DNA of 64,000 nucleotides from an uncultured Amaricoccus sp. (GCF_937891315.1 NZ_CALAGI010000140.1:1-64000); one strand, 5' to 3'. Positions 37,870 through 50,886 are shown, counted from the first letter of the stretch. The notes: generated by a model not told the origin, from the letters alone. Translations and numbers: made by a program.

Positions 37870-38014
37870 GTCGGCAAAACACAAGGGCAAACCGACCGGC
37901 CCGGCGTCGATCGGCGGCGCCGGCGTTGCGCGCGCGGCCGGCGTTGCGTGCGCGCAAGTCCTGGCGCGCGCGCCGTTAAGACATTCTTCGCCAATGAGCG
38001 CGAGGTTAACCAAC

Positions 38015-38052
38015 GGACCGAAACGGTCGGCCCCGGCCAGGCGTTTCGGTCC
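38015..38052 (+). other. Long inverted repeat in the gap before the small secreted protein
   Basis: GGACCGAAAC (38015-38024) and GTTTCGGTCC (38043-38052) are exact reverse complements. The 18-base interior itself contains GGCCCCGGCC. It lies 77 bases upstream of the gene at 38129 and may be a leader hairpin. The rest of 37827-38128 holds GC-rich short repeats (GCCGGCGTTGCG near 37920 and 37937) and no gene. Confidence 0.5.
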
Positions 38053-38128
38053 TCCCGCGAGCCAATCGCCGCCACGCCGCGGGAACAGGTCCCGCGACCC
38101 CGTGCCCGCCCGAACCAGGAAGTCGAAG

Positions 38129-38449
38129 ATGTCCAAGCTTTCCTTTTTCGCGCGGCTGGCGGTCAGCATCGCCCTGCTCCACGCCACCCCGATCGCCGAG
38201 GCCCAGGGTCGCCCGGCCTGCGCCAAGCGCGATCTCGTCGTGCAGCGCCTGGAGGAACGGTTCGGCGAGACGCTGCGCAGCATGGGCCTGAACCAGAACG
38301 AGGGCCTCGTCGAGGTCTTCGCCTCGGAATCGACCGGCACCTGGACAATCCTGATGACCATGCCCGACGGCGTCAGCTGCCTGCTCGCCGCCGGTCGCAT
38401 GTGGGAGGACGGCGCCTCCCCGGCCATGATCCCCGGCAAGGACATCTGA
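38129..38449 (+). CDS. Small exported protein of unknown function
   Basis: A 106-residue protein with a Sec signal. A basic N-terminus (MSKLSFFAR) is followed by a hydrophobic core and a likely cleavage after AEAQG at about residue 26. The mature part has a Cys near the start (PACAKRD) and one near the end (GVSCLLAAG), perhaps a disulfide. The sequence around TWTILMTMPDG is beta-like. No enzyme motif was found. The ATG at 38129 follows AGGAAG. It converges on the TauE-type gene with 18 bases between stops. Confidence 0.75.
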   Translation: MSKLSFFARLAVSIALLHATPIAEAQGRPACAKRDLVVQRLEERFGETLRSMGLNQNEGLVEVFASESTGTWTILMTMPDGVSCLLAAGRMWEDGASPAMIPGKDI

Positions 38450-38467
38450 TCCGCCGGCGCCACCGGT

Positions 38468-40300
<1,833 letters not shown>

Positions 40301-40491
40301 GGCACCCGCGGTTGGCGACGATGTCGCCGCCGCGAAGGTCTCCTTTTGTTCCTCAACGCGGGCCAGGGATGATTCGGACCGATGACCGGCATGGTCTTTT
40401 CTGCCTGAATCACCGCCTGGGCCGCGTCGCGCTTGGCGATGAAGTTCGTGTGGATATGGCGTTTCGTCGGGAACAACCCCTTCGGAACGCT

Positions 40492-40501
40492 TGTGATCAC
40501 G
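40492..40501. promoter_or_regulatory. TGTGATCAC-type operator, distal sucC site
   Basis: TGTGATCACG matches the palindrome at nine of ten positions. Its centre is 69 bases upstream of the next copy. Confidence 0.5.
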
Positions 40502-40560
40502 TGCGGGGCGAAGCGGTGCGCGGACTGATTCGTGGTCGGCGCGCCGCAATTTTCGCCTTA

Positions 40561-40570
40561 TGTGATCACA
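40561..40570. promoter_or_regulatory. TGTGATCACA operator, middle sucC site
   Basis: A perfect palindrome 170 bases upstream of sucC. Its centre lies exactly 21 bases, two helical turns, from the next copy at 40582, so two dimers could bind the same DNA face. Confidence 0.65.
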
Positions 40571-40581
40571 GTCACATTTCG

Positions 40582-40591
40582 TGTGATCACA
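40582..40591. promoter_or_regulatory. TGTGATCACA operator, proximal sucC site
   Basis: A perfect palindrome 149 bases upstream of the sucC start, in phase with the site at 40561. Its distance from the gene start equals that of the sdhC site (149 bases), which suits an activator acting on both promoters. Confidence 0.65.
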
Positions 40592-40739
40592 GACACCGGC
40601 TTTTTCTCCGCGCATCCCCGAATGCACGTCAATTCGTTTGCAACGATGAAAAACTAGTCATAGGAAAACCGGGCGCGCGGCAAGCCGAACGGCGAGCGAG
40701 CGCCGGATAGCGCCCCGCGGGGCCTAAGGATGGCGGCGG

Positions 40740-41933
40740 ATGAACATTCACGAATATCAGGCCAAGCAGTTGCTCAAGGAGTATGGCGCCCCGGTCTCGG
40801 ACGGGCGTGTCGTGCTGAAGGCCGACGAGGCCAAGACGGCGGCCGGCGAGATCGACGGCCCGATCTGGGTAGTCAAGGCCCAGATCCACGCGGGCGGCCG
40901 CGGCAAGGGCAAGTTCAAGGAAGCGAGCGCCGGCGACAAGGGTGGCGTTCGGGTCACCAAATCGGTTTCCGACGCCGCCGACGAAGCACAGAAGATGCTC
41001 GGTCGGACGCTCGTCACCCATCAGTCCGGCCCGGCCGGCAAGGTCGTGAACCGCGTCTATATCGAAGATGGCGCCGACATCGCACGTGAGCTCTATCTCG
41101 CGCTGCTCGTCGATCGCGGCACCAGCCGGATCGCCTTCGTGGTCTCGACCGAGGGCGGCATGGATATCGAGGAGGTGGCGGCCAAGACGCCGGAGAAGAT
41201 CCTCTCCTTCTCGATCGACCCCGCCTCGGGCATCTCGGGCTTCCACGGGCGCCGCGTCGCCTTCGCGCTCGGGCTCGAGGGCAAGCAGGTGAAGCAGTGC
41301 GTCGATCTCGTGAACCGGCTGTTCAAGCTGTTCGTCGAGAAGGACGCGGAGATGGTCGAGATCAACCCGCTGATCGTCACCAAGGACGGCGATCTGAAGT
41401 GCCTCGACGCCAAGATGGGCTTCGATTCGAACGCCCTCTATCGCCACAAGGACATCCTCGCCCTCCGCGACGAGACCGAGGAGGATCCGAAGGAACTCGC
41501 CGCGTCGAAGTTCGACCTCAACTACATCGCGCTCGACGGCGAGATCGGCTGCATGGTCAACGGCGCCGGCCTCGCCATGGCGACGATGGACATCATCAAG
41601 CTCTACGGCTCGGAGCCCGCCAACTTCCTCGACGTCGGCGGCGGCGCGACCACGGAGAAGGTGACGGAGGCGTTCAAGATCATCACCGCCGATCCGAACG
41701 TGAAGGGCATCCTCGTCAATATCTTCGGCGGCATCATGCGCTGCGACATCATCGCCGAAGGCGTGATCGTCGCAGTGAAGGCGGTCGGGCTCAAGGTGCC
41801 ACTCGTCGTGCGCCTCGAAGGCACCAACGTCGAGCTCGGCAAGAAGATCCTGAACGAGAGCGGTCTCGCGGTCATCGCGGCGGACAACCTCTCCGACGCT
41901 GCCGAGAAGATCGTCAAAGCTGTGAAGGGTTGA
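40740..41933 (+). CDS. sucC: Succinyl-CoA synthetase subunit beta
   Basis: ATP-grasp subunit of succinyl-CoA synthetase, making ATP (or GTP) from succinyl-CoA. The 397-residue protein starts [16 protein letters not shown] and has the ATP-grasp elements [16 protein letters not shown] and EINPL. It also has the succinate-site loop [11 protein letters not shown] and the end motif [15 protein letters not shown]. The start follows AAGGA. It begins the unit sucC, secreted protein, sucD, sucA, sucB, cupin, MAPEG, lpd. Confidence 0.97.
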   Translation: MNIHEYQAKQLLKEYGAPVSDGRVVLKADEAKTAAGEIDGPIWVVKAQIHAGGRGKGKFKEASAGDKGGVRVTKSVSDAADEAQKMLGRTLVTHQSGPAGKVVNRVYIEDGADIARELYLALLVDRGTSRIAFVVSTEGGMDIEEVAAKTPEKILSFSIDPASGISGFHGRRVAFALGLEGKQVKQCVDLVNRLFKLFVEKDAEMVEINPLIVTKDGDLKCLDAKMGFDSNALYRHKDILALRDETEEDPKELAASKFDLNYIALDGEIGCMVNGAGLAMATMDIIKLYGSEPANFLDVGGGATTEKVTEAFKIITADPNVKGILVNIFGGIMRCDIIAEGVIVAVKAVGLKVPLVVRLEGTNVELGKKILNESGLAVIAADNLSDAAEKIVKAVKG

Positions 41934-41938
41934 CGGCG

Positions 41939-42412
41939 ATGCGCGCCGCCGTCGGACTCGCCGTGGCGCTGGCGACTCCCGCCGCGCTGGCGGATGAGGC
42001 CGGGATGCGGGACGGCCTCACGGCCTGTTTCGCGGGACTTCCGCGCTTTGCCACGGTGCGGGACGCACTCGAGGCCAAGGGCTGGAGTGCGCGGCGAGGC
42101 GCTGATCCCGGCGAGTACGAGCTGCGGCGCCCGGGCGCCGAGGTCTTCGTCTCTCCGGGCAACGCCTACTCGTCGCCCGGCTGCACGGCGAAGTCCGCGG
42201 ACGTCTCCGTGGCCCGCGCCGAGGCACTGCTGGAAAGCGAACTAGATCGCGGCTTCGCCGGCAAGTGGAAGACCGCGCCGGGCTATGGCGGATCGAAAAG
42301 CTGGGTGGTGGCCGGGACCGGCGCCTCCCTGGTGATGTATGTGCTGGGCGGCGGCGATTCGGGCGACGGGCCCGGCGCGGGCGTTTCGCTCAGCGTTCGG
42401 AGGGACAACTGA
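41939..42412 (+). CDS. Exported protein of unknown function inserted between sucC and sucD
   Basis: A 157-residue protein with a signal peptide ([18 protein letters not shown], cut before DEAG). Three Cys remain in the mature part (TACFAG, SPGCTAK and others nearby), with a beta-rich, Gly-rich end ([12 protein letters not shown]). No domain was recognised. It starts 5 bases after sucC, with AAGGG inside the sucC end as its ribosome site, and stops one base before the sucD ATG. It must therefore be expressed with succinyl-CoA synthetase although it leaves the cytoplasm. Many bacteria have sucC and sucD directly adjacent, so this is unusual. Confidence 0.75.
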   Translation: MRAAVGLAVALATPAALADEAGMRDGLTACFAGLPRFATVRDALEAKGWSARRGADPGEYELRRPGAEVFVSPGNAYSSPGCTAKSADVSVARAEALLESELDRGFAGKWKTAPGYGGSKSWVVAGTGASLVMYVLGGGDSGDGPGAGVSLSVRRDN

Positions 42413-42413
42413 C

Positions 42414-43298
42414 ATGGCCGTTCTGGTCAACGAAAACACCAAGGTCATCTGCCAGGGCTTCACCGGCTCGCAGGGCACTTTCCATTCGGAACAGGCGATC
42501 GCCTACGGCACCAAGATGGTCGGCGGCGTGACGCCCGGCAAAGGCGGCGAGAGCCATATCGGGCTGCCCGTCTTCAACACGGTGGCGGAGGCCAAGGACC
42601 GGACCGGCGCCACCGCGACCGCGATCTATGTCCCGCCGCCCTTCGCGGCCGACGCGATCCTCGAGGCGATCGACGCCGAGCTCGAACTGATCGTCGCCAT
42701 CACCGAGGGCATTCCGGTGCTCGACATGATGAAGGTCAAGCGCGCCCTGCTCGGATCGAAGTCGATCCTGGTCGGACCGAACTGCCCCGGCGTCATCACG
42801 CCCGACGCCTGCAAGATCGGCATCATGCCCGGCCATATCCACAAGCGCGGCTCGGTCGGGGTTGTGTCGCGGTCGGGCACGCTGACCTACGAGGCCGTGA
42901 AGCAGACCTCGGACGTCGGCCTCGGCCAGTCGACCTGCGTCGGCATCGGCGGCGACCCGATCAAGGGCACCGAGCATATCGACGTGCTGGAATGGTTCCT
43001 CGCGGACCCGGAGACCGAGTCGATCATCATGATCGGCGAGATCGGCGGCGCGGCCGAGGAAGAAGCGGCGCAGTTCCTCAAGGACGAGGCGAAGAAGGGC
43101 CGCTCCAAGCCGGTCGCCGGCTTCATCGCTGGCCGCACCGCGCCGAAGGGACGCCGGATGGGTCACGCGGGCGCGATCGTCGCCGGCGGCAAGGGCGGTG
43201 CCGAGGACAAGATCGAGGCGATGAGGTCCGCCGGGATCGTGGTCTCCGAAAGTCCGGCCGGCCTCGGTCAGGCTGTGCTGAAGGCCATCGGCCGCTAG
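42414..43298 (+). CDS. sucD: Succinyl-CoA synthetase subunit alpha
   Basis: CoA-binding and phosphohistidine subunit of succinyl-CoA synthetase. The 294-residue protein begins [21 protein letters not shown]. It has the CoA-binding GGVTPGKGG, the VGPNCPG segment and [11 protein letters not shown]. The phosphorylated His lies in [11 protein letters not shown] near residue 247. It starts one base after the stop of the small exported-protein gene, and sucA follows after 103 bases. Confidence 0.97.
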   Translation: MAVLVNENTKVICQGFTGSQGTFHSEQAIAYGTKMVGGVTPGKGGESHIGLPVFNTVAEAKDRTGATATAIYVPPPFAADAILEAIDAELELIVAITEGIPVLDMMKVKRALLGSKSILVGPNCPGVITPDACKIGIMPGHIHKRGSVGVVSRSGTLTYEAVKQTSDVGLGQSTCVGIGGDPIKGTEHIDVLEWFLADPETESIIMIGEIGGAAEEEAAQFLKDEAKKGRSKPVAGFIAGRTAPKGRRMGHAGAIVAGGKGGAEDKIEAMRSAGIVVSESPAGLGQAVLKAIGR

Positions 43299-43371
43299 AC
43301 AAGGGTTTGGCCCGCGCGCCGACGCGCTCGCGGGCCTACCGGGGCGTGGATCCCGATCCGGGACCACATTT

Positions 43372-43401
43372 GGAGAGGAGCGGGCGCGCGCCCGTCGCAG
43401 C
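43372..43401 (+). promoter_or_regulatory. Split ribosome binding site of sucA with an intervening hairpin
   Basis: GGAGAGGAG (43372-43380) is a strong Shine-Dalgarno but lies 21 bases before the sucA ATG. Between them CGGGCGCGCGCCCG (43381-43394) can fold, leaving about 7 unpaired bases to ATG. Folding would bring the site to the normal distance. Confidence 0.5.
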
Positions 43402-46362
43402 ATGACCGAACAGTCCCAGAATACGGTCTTTCAGAATTCTTCGTTCCTGCAGGGCCAGAACGCGCATTATGTCGAGGCCCTCCACGCCCGGTATGCCGAG
43501 GATCCGAACTCCGTCGACGCCGCCTGGCAGGAGTTCTTCAAGGGCCTCGACGACCACGCCAACGACGTGGTGCGCATCGCCCAGGGCCCGAGCTGGGCCC
43601 GCGCCGACTGGCCGCCAGCCCCGAACGACGAGGTGACCTCGGCGCTCGACGGCCAGTGGGGGCCCGATCCCGCGCGCACGGTCGGCGACAAGGTCAAGGC
43701 GAAGGCGGCCGAGAAGGGCGTTCAGCTCAGCGAGACCCAGGTTCAGCAGGCGGTGCTCGACAGCCTGCGCGCGCTGATGATCATCCGCGCCTATCGTATC
43801 CGCGGCCATCTGATCGCCGATCTCGATCCGCTGCGCCTCGTCGCGCCCGAACCTCACCCGGAGCTTAAGCCCGAGACCTACGGTTTCGGCCCGGCCGACA
43901 TGGACCGGCCGATCTTCCTCGACAATGTGCTCGGGCTGCGTATGGGGAGCATGCGCCAGATCATCGAGATCCTGAAGCGCACCTACTGCGGCACCTTCGC
44001 GCTGCAATACATGCACATCTCCGACCCGGCGCAATCCGCCTGGCTCAAGGAGCGGATCGAGGGCTATGGCAAGGAGATCAGCTTCACCCGTCAGGGCCGC
44101 CGCGCGATCCTGAACAAGCTCGTCGAGGCCGAGGGCTTCGAGAAGTTCCTGCAGGTGAAATACACCGGCACCAAGCGATTCGGCCTCGACGGCGGCGAGG
44201 CGCTGATTCCGGCGATGGAGCAGATCATCAAGCGCGGCGGCGCGCTCGGGGTCGAGGACATCGTCATCGGCATGCCACACCGCGGTCGCCTCAGCGTGCT
44301 CGCCAACGTGATGTCGAAGCCCTACCGGGCGATCTTCAACGAGTTCCAGGGCGGCAGCTACAAGCCCGAGGAAGTCGAGGGCTCCGGCGACGTGAAGTAT
44401 CACCTCGGCGCATCGTCCGATCGCGAGTTCGACGGCAATCAGGTGCATCTCAGCCTGACCGCGAATCCGAGCCATCTCGAGGCGGTCGATCCGGTGGTGC
44501 TCGGCAAGGTGCGCGCCAAGCAGGCCCAGCTCAACGATGTCGAGCGGACCAAGGTGCTGCCCATCCTGCTGCATGGCGACGCGGCCTTCGCCGGGCAGGG
44601 CGTGGTGGCGGAATGTTTCGGTCTCTCGGGCCTCAAGGGGCACCGGACCGGCGGCACGATCCATTTCGTCGTGAACAACCAGATCGGCTTCACCACGGCG
44701 CCGCAATATTCGCGGTCCTCGCCCTATCCGACCGACATCGCGCTGATGGTCGAGGCGCCGATCTTCCATGTGAACGGTGACGATCCCGAAGCGGTGGTGC
44801 ACGCCGCGAGGCTCGCGACCGAGTTCCGGCAGCGGTTCCACAAGGACGTGGTCATCGACATGTTCTGCTATCGCCGCTTCGGTCACAACGAAGGCGACGA
44901 GCCGATGTTCACCCAGCCCTTGATGTACAATGCCATCAAGAGCCACAAGACCACGCTCCAGCTCTATACCGAGCGGCAGGTGGCGGACGGCCTGATCCCC
45001 GAGGGCGAGATCGAGGACATGAAGACCGCCTTTCAGGCGCATCTCAATGCCGAGTTCGATGTGGGCAAGGACTATCGCCCGAACAAGGCCGACTGGCTCG
45101 ATGGCCGCTGGTCAGGCCTCGGCAACCGCGACGGGCGCTACCAGCGCGGCAAGACGGCGGTCGAGCTTTCGCGCCTGCGCAAGGTCGGCGAGGCATTGAC
45201 CCGCCTGCCTGCGAGCCTCAAGCCGCATCGCACCGTGCAGCGCATGCTCGATAGCAAACGGGCGATGATCGAGACCGGCGAGGGAATCGACTGGGCGACC
45301 GCCGAGGCGCTGGCCTTTGGCACACTGCTGCTCGAGGGCTATCCGGTCCGGCTCGCCGGTCAGGATTCGACGCGCGGCACCTTCAGCCAGCGGCATTCGG
45401 GGATCATCGATCAGGTGACCGAGGAGCGCTTCCTGCCGCTGAACCACATCGACAGCCAGCAGGCGACCTACGAAGTCGTCGATTCGATGCTCTCGGAATA
45501 CGCCGTGCTCGGCTACGAATACGGCTACAGCCTCGCCGAGCCGAACGCGCTCGTGCTCTGGGAAGGCCAGTTCGGCGACTTCGTCAACGGCGCCCAGATC
45601 ATGATCGACCAGTTCATCTCGTCCGGCGAGTCGAAATGGTTGCGCATGTCGGGTCTCGTCATGCTGCTGCCGCACGGTTACGAGGGCCAGGGGCCGGAGC
45701 ATTCCTCGGCACGGCCGGAGCGGTTCCTGCAGATGTGCGCGGCCGACAACTGGATCGTGGCGAATTGCACGACGCCCGCGAACTACTTCCACATCCTGCG
45801 CCGCCAGTTGCACCGCAGCTTCCGCAAGCCGCTGATCCTGATGACGCCGAAGTCGCTGCTGCGCCACAAGGGCGCGGTCTCGAAGCTCGCCGAATTCGCC
45901 AAGGGATCGAGTTTCCACCGCGTGCTCTGGGACGACGCCCAACTCGGCTCCTCGCCGACGAAGCTCGTACCGGACGAGAAGATCAAGCGCGTGGTGCTCT
46001 GCTCGGGCAAGGTCTACTATGACCTGCTGGAGGCGCGCGACGCGCGCGGCATCGACAATGTCTACATCCTGCGCCTCGAACAGTTCTATCCGTTCCCGGC
46101 GCTCTCTCTCACCAAGGAACTCGGCCGCTTCAAGAACGCCCAGATTACCTGGTGCCAGGAAGAACCGAAGAACCAGGGCGGCTGGAACTTCGTTGAGCCT
46201 AACCTCGAATGGGTACTCGGACGGATCGGCGCCAAGCATGGACGGGCGACCTACGCCGGCCGTCCGGCGGCCGCGTCGCCAGCGACCGGGCTCGCCCGCC
46301 AGCATAAGCAGCAGCAGGAAGCGCTGATCGATGAGGCGCTGACCGTCGGGAAGGAACGCTAA
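43402..46362 (+). CDS. sucA: 2-oxoglutarate dehydrogenase E1 component
   Basis: Thiamine diphosphate-dependent decarboxylase of the 2-oxoglutarate dehydrogenase complex. The 986-residue protein has the E1o N-terminal E2-binding segment ([19 protein letters not shown]). Next are [14 protein letters not shown], the ThDP motif area [15 protein letters not shown] with [16 protein letters not shown], and the C-terminal transketolase-like part ([34 protein letters not shown]). The ATG at 43402 is the family start. Its Shine-Dalgarno is separated by a possible hairpin. sucB follows after 5 bases. Confidence 0.97.
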   Translation: MTEQSQNTVFQNSSFLQGQNAHYVEALHARYAEDPNSVDAAWQEFFKGLDDHANDVVRIAQGPSWARADWPPAPNDEVTSALDGQWGPDPARTVGDKVKAKAAEKGVQLSETQVQQAVLDSLRALMIIRAYRIRGHLIADLDPLRLVAPEPHPELKPETYGFGPADMDRPIFLDNVLGLRMGSMRQIIEILKRTYCGTFALQYMHISDPAQSAWLKERIEGYGKEISFTRQGRRAILNKLVEAEGFEKFLQVKYTGTKRFGLDGGEALIPAMEQIIKRGGALGVEDIVIGMPHRGRLSVLANVMSKPYRAIFNEFQGGSYKPEEVEGSGDVKYHLGASSDREFDGNQVHLSLTANPSHLEAVDPVVLGKVRAKQAQLNDVERTKVLPILLHGDAAFAGQGVVAECFGLSGLKGHRTGGTIHFVVNNQIGFTTAPQYSRSSPYPTDIALMVEAPIFHVNGDDPEAVVHAARLATEFRQRFHKDVVIDMFCYRRFGHNEGDEPMFTQPLMYNAIKSHKTTLQLYTERQVADGLIPEGEIEDMKTAFQAHLNAEFDVGKDYRPNKADWLDGRWSGLGNRDGRYQRGKTAVELSRLRKVGEALTRLPASLKPHRTVQRMLDSKRAMIETGEGIDWATAEALAFGTLLLEGYPVRLAGQDSTRGTFSQRHSGIIDQVTEERFLPLNHIDSQQATYEVVDSMLSEYAVLGYEYGYSLAEPNALVLWEGQFGDFVNGAQIMIDQFISSGESKWLRMSGLVMLLPHGYEGQGPEHSSARPERFLQMCAADNWIVANCTTPANYFHILRRQLHRSFRKPLILMTPKSLLRHKGAVSKLAEFAKGSSFHRVLWDDAQLGSSPTKLVPDEKIKRVVLCSGKVYYDLLEARDARGIDNVYILRLEQFYPFPALSLTKELGRFKNAQITWCQEEPKNQGGWNFVEPNLEWVLGRIGAKHGRATYAGRPAAASPATGLARQHKQQQEALIDEALTVGKER

Positions 46363-46367
46363 AAAAA

Positions 46368-47918
46368 ATGGCCGAAATCCGTGTGCCCACGCTGGGCGAA
46401 AGCGTGACCGAGGCGACCGTCGCGACCTGGTTCAAGAAACAGGGCGAGACGGTCGCGGTCGATGAGATGCTCTGCGAGCTCGAGACCGACAAGGTGACCG
46501 TGGAGGTGCCTGCGACCGTGGCCGGCGTTCTCTCAGAGATCGTCGCGCCGGAAGGCGCCACCGTCGCGGTCAATGCCCTGCTCGCGACCATCGGCGAGAA
46601 GGCCGACGGCAAGCCCGCGCCCAAGGCCAAAGCGGCCGCTGCGATCACCGTCGATGCGCCCGCGCCCGGCCTCGCCGCCTCCGAGACCGCGGAATCGGCG
46701 CCCGCCAACGCGCGTTCGGTCGATATCCTCGTTCCGGCGCTGGGTGAGAGCGTGACCGAGGCGACGGTCTCGACCTGGTTCAAGCAGGTCGGCGACAGCA
46801 TCGCCCAGGACGAGATGCTGTGCGAGCTCGAAACCGACAAGGTCTCGGTCGAGGTGCCCTCGCCCGCCGCCGGCGTGCTGAGCGAGATCATCGCCAAGGC
46901 CGGCGAGACCGTGGCGGCCGGCGGCAAGCTCGGCGTGATCGCGGGCGGCGCCGGCGCCAGCGCGCCCAAGGCCGCCGCCGTTTCGGCAGCCGCGGCGGCG
47001 CCCGCTCCGGTGGCCAAGCGCGATGTCGAGGACGCGCCCTCGGCCAAGAAACTGATGGCCGACAAGGGGCTCAGCCCCGATCAGGTCACCGGCACCGGCC
47101 GCGACGGGCGGATCATGAAGGAGGACGCGCTCGCCGCGCAGGCGCCGCGTCCGGCCGCGCCCGCCCCCGTCGCCGAACCGCCGTCGATCCCGCGCTCGGC
47201 GGTGGCGGCCGAGGACGCGGCGCGCGAGGAACGGGTGAAGATGACCCGCCTGCGGCAGACCATCGCCCGCCGGCTGAAGGAAGCGCAGAACTCCGCCGCC
47301 ATGCTGACCACCTACAACGAGGTGGACATGACGGCGACCATGGGGCTGCGCAGCGAATACAAGGACCTCTTCGAGAAGAAGCACAAGGTGAAGCTCGGCT
47401 TCATGTCCTTCTTCACCAAGGCCTGCTGCCACGCGCTGAAGGAGGTGCCCGAGGTCAACGCCGAGATCGACGGCACCGAGGTCGTCTACAAGAACTTCGT
47501 GCATATGGGCATCGCCGTCGGCACGCCGACCGGACTCGTCGTTCCGGTGGTGCGCGACGCCGACCAGATGTCCTTCGCCGATATCGAGAAGAAGATCGCC
47601 GAGCTCGGCCTCAGGGCCCGCGATGGCAAGCTCTCGATGGCCGAGATGCAGGGCGGCACCTTCACCATCTCGAACGGTGGCGTCTATGGCTCGCTGATGT
47701 CCTCGCCGATCCTCAACCCGCCGCAGTCGGGCATCCTCGGCATGCACAAGGTTCAGGACCGGCCGATGGCCATAAAGGGCCAGGTGGTGATCCGCCCGAT
47801 GATGTATCTGGCGCTGAGCTACGACCACCGCATCGTCGATGGCAAGGGCGCGGTCACCTTCCTCGTCCGTGTCAAGGAGGCACTGGAAGACCCCCGCCGT
47901 CTGCTGATGGACCTCTGA
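46368..47918 (+). CDS. sucB: Dihydrolipoyl succinyltransferase (E2o) with two lipoyl domains
   Basis: Core E2 of the 2-oxoglutarate dehydrogenase complex. The 516-residue protein has two lipoyl domains, with lipoylated Lys in ETDKV at about residues 42 and 158, whereas many E2o proteins have one. They are followed by Ala/Pro linkers, an E1/E3-binding domain ([14 protein letters not shown] through [12 protein letters not shown]) and the catalytic domain ending [15 protein letters not shown], with catalytic His and Asp. It starts 5 bases after sucA, behind an A-rich stretch (CTAAAAAAA) and GGAAGGAA. Confidence 0.96.
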   Translation: MAEIRVPTLGESVTEATVATWFKKQGETVAVDEMLCELETDKVTVEVPATVAGVLSEIVAPEGATVAVNALLATIGEKADGKPAPKAKAAAAITVDAPAPGLAASETAESAPANARSVDILVPALGESVTEATVSTWFKQVGDSIAQDEMLCELETDKVSVEVPSPAAGVLSEIIAKAGETVAAGGKLGVIAGGAGASAPKAAAVSAAAAAPAPVAKRDVEDAPSAKKLMADKGLSPDQVTGTGRDGRIMKEDALAAQAPRPAAPAPVAEPPSIPRSAVAAEDAAREERVKMTRLRQTIARRLKEAQNSAAMLTTYNEVDMTATMGLRSEYKDLFEKKHKVKLGFMSFFTKACCHALKEVPEVNAEIDGTEVVYKNFVHMGIAVGTPTGLVVPVVRDADQMSFADIEKKIAELGLRARDGKLSMAEMQGGTFTISNGGVYGSLMSSPILNPPQSGILGMHKVQDRPMAIKGQVVIRPMMYLALSYDHRIVDGKGAVTFLVRVKEALEDPRRLLMDL

Positions 47919-47930
47919 AGGTCGGTCACA

Positions 47931-48341
47931 ATGCAGGGATTCGCGATGCGGGGATTCGTGGTGCGCGAGGCCGACATGCCGATCGAGGCATGGAACGACC
48001 CCGTGCGCGGCGAGGTCCGCTTCCGAACCCTGCTCGGTGGCGTGGCGGGGCGAAGTCGTGGTCTCGTCCACGGCATCGCCTATCTCGCCCCCGGCAAGAT
48101 CGAGGGCGCGCATCATCATCCGGCGACCGGCGAGACCATCCATGTCCTCGCCGGCTCCGGTGCCGCGCGCCTTGACGAGGCCACGTACCCGCTCGCGGCT
48201 GGCGACACCGTCTTCGTTCCCGCCGGCACCATCCATGAATGGAGCGCCGGCGCCGAAGGGATGAAGTTCCTGTACAGCTTCGCCGCGGACAGTTTCGACG
48301 CGGTCGATTACGTCTTCGAGGCGGGAGACCCGCCCGCGTGA
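47931..48341 (+). CDS. Cupin-domain protein
   Basis: A 136-residue single-domain cupin. The metal-binding first motif is GAHHHPATGETIHVLAGSG (His, His, Glu) and the second is AGDTVFVPAGTIHEW, so it can probably hold a divalent metal. Many small cupins bind sugars or organic acids or act as dioxygenases; no specificity can be read here. It starts 12 bases after sucB, and its stop overlaps the MAPEG start (TGATG), so it is expressed with the suc genes. Confidence 0.85.
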   Translation: MQGFAMRGFVVREADMPIEAWNDPVRGEVRFRTLLGGVAGRSRGLVHGIAYLAPGKIEGAHHHPATGETIHVLAGSGAARLDEATYPLAAGDTVFVPAGTIHEWSAGAEGMKFLYSFAADSFDAVDYVFEAGDPPA

Positions 48342-48730
48342 TGACCCCCGAGCTTACCGTCCTCGCGCTCGCGGCGCTGCTCCAGTTGGGCCAGATCTGT
48401 CTGGCCGCGGCGTCGATGAACCGCGACGCCGGGGCGAGCTACAACATTGGCCCACGCGACATCGAGGCGACGCTCTCGCCCCTGACCGGGCGCCTGCGGC
48501 GGGCCGTCGCGAACCATTTCGAGGCGCTCTGCTTCTTCACCATCGCCGTCGTCGTCGTCACCCTTTCGGGCTCGGTCAGCGCCCTGACGGCGGGCTGCGC
48601 CTGGGTCTATCTCGCGGCCCGCTTCCTCTATGTCCCCGCCTACGCCCTCGGCTGGACGCCCTGGCGGACGGGGATCTTCGGTATCGGCCTCACGGCCACG
48701 CTCGTCATGATCCTCACAGCGCTCTTCTGA
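48341..48730 (+). CDS. MAPEG-family membrane protein
   Basis: A 129-residue protein with four hydrophobic segments. The MAPEG pattern is RLRRAVANHFEALCFF, the glutathione-transferase-like helix, followed by AARFLYVPAYALGWTPWRT. The eukaryotic relatives handle eicosanoids and glutathione; bacterial roles are mostly unknown. The start overlaps the cupin stop by one base. It sits between sucB and lpd, 33 bases before lpd, perhaps because the transcript is shared rather than for a direct part in the dehydrogenase. Confidence 0.85.
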   Translation: MTPELTVLALAALLQLGQICLAAASMNRDAGASYNIGPRDIEATLSPLTGRLRRAVANHFEALCFFTIAVVVVTLSGSVSALTAGCAWVYLAARFLYVPAYALGWTPWRTGIFGIGLTATLVMILTALF

Positions 48731-48763
48731 GCCGGCGAGGGCGCCCAAGGGAGAAAAAAGAAC

Positions 48764-50152
<1,389 letters not shown>

Positions 50153-50175
50153 CTTCGGGGCGACGACCCACGGCG

Positions 50176-50211
50176 CGCGGCTGTTCCGGGCTGAAACCCG
50201 GGACAGCCGCG
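50176..50211. terminator. Strong bidirectional hairpin between lpd and the GntR gene
   Basis: Fifteen pairs: CGCGGCTGTTCCGGG (50176-50190) against CCCGGGACAGCCGCG (50197-50211), with one G-T pair and loop CTGAAA. It lies between converging stops, 24 bases from lpd and 10 from the GntR gene. There is no T-run, but the stem is very stable. Confidence 0.7.
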
Positions 50212-50220
50212 ATCGTCCGG

Positions 50221-50877
50221 TCAAGATACCAGCATCCGCAGACCCTGGGTGACATCCATGCGGATCGCGAGGCGCAGGCCGGGTTCGTCGCCGGAGTGCA
50301 GGGCGGAGATGATCTTGCGGTGGTTCGCGCTCGCCTGCCGGCGCTGCAGCCTTTCGTAGAGGAGGCGCATGGTGGGGCCGGACTGCAGCCAGACCGTTTC
50401 GATCAGGCCGAGCATGGCCGGCGCCTGGGCGCGGAGATAGAGCGTGCGGTGAAACTCGAGGTTCGAGCGGACGTATCCCGAGGCGTCGCCCTTGACGATC
50501 ATCTCGTCGATCACCGCGTTGATCGCTTGCATACGGTCGATCAGCGCGACATGGGCGCGGGGCAGCGCGCGCGAGGCAAGCTCCGGCTCAAGCAGGGCGC
50601 GCAGGCTCGCCAGCTCCTCGATCCGCTCGTTGGTCAGCTCCGGCGTCGAAACCCGGCCGGAGGCGGACAGTTTCAGCGCCCCCTCGGCCACCAGCCGTCG
50701 CACGGCCTCGCGCGCGGGAGTGGTCGAGACGTCGAATTCCGCTGCGATGCCGCGCAGGGTCATGCTGACCCCCGGCGCGACCAGCCCGTGCATCACCCGT
50801 GCGCGCAGGCTGCGATAGACACGCTCATGGGCGGGGAGACCTCCGTCGAGGGTCGATTGGCTGTGGCGCTCGCTCAT
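50221..50877 (-). CDS. GntR-family (FCD) transcriptional regulator, probable AkgR counterpart
   Basis: A 218-residue regulator. The N-terminal winged helix carries RVYRSLRARVMHG and the recognition region LRGIAAEFDVSTTPAREAVRRLVAEGAL. The C-terminal FCD helical domain has LEFHRTLYLRA and ANHRKIISAL, typical metal/ligand histidines; the usual last His appears as Asp (AIRMDVTQG). In Rhodobacter sphaeroides the GntR protein AkgR activates TCA-cycle genes and is encoded near sdh. The position of this gene next to suc/sdh suggests the same job. The ATG at 50877 was chosen because a TGTGATCAC palindrome lies 10 bases upstream of it, fitting autoregulation; a longer frame to 50940 would swallow that site. 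Confidence 0.8.
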   Translation of the reverse strand: MSERHSQSTLDGGLPAHERVYRSLRARVMHGLVAPGVSMTLRGIAAEFDVSTTPAREAVRRLVAEGALKLSASGRVSTPELTNERIEELASLRALLEPELASRALPRAHVALIDRMQAINAVIDEMIVKGDASGYVRSNLEFHRTLYLRAQAPAMLGLIETVWLQSGPTMRLLYERLQRRQASANHRKIISALHSGDEPGLRLAIRMDVTQGLRMLVS

Positions 50878-50886
50878 CGCCGATGG

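Larger units (their letters stand above)
40301..40739. other. mdh-sucC intergenic regulatory region
   Basis: A 439-base gap. The first part (about 40320-40500) shows coding-like codon use on the minus strand but no recognisable protein. The second part holds three TGTGATCACA-type palindromes and an AT-richer stretch near 40630-40665 that could contain the sucC promoter. An AAGGA site precedes the sucC ATG. No terminator with a T-run was seen after mdh. Confidence 0.6.

Noticed and set aside
37918..37960. CRISPR-like or mobile-element repeats near GCCGGCGTTGCG
   Set aside because: Only two short imperfect copies in GC-rich DNA; no spacers, terminal repeats or transposase.
37976..38008. Two TTAA elements upstream of the small exported protein as a CtrA site
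   Set aside because: The spacing is about 25 bases instead of 7.
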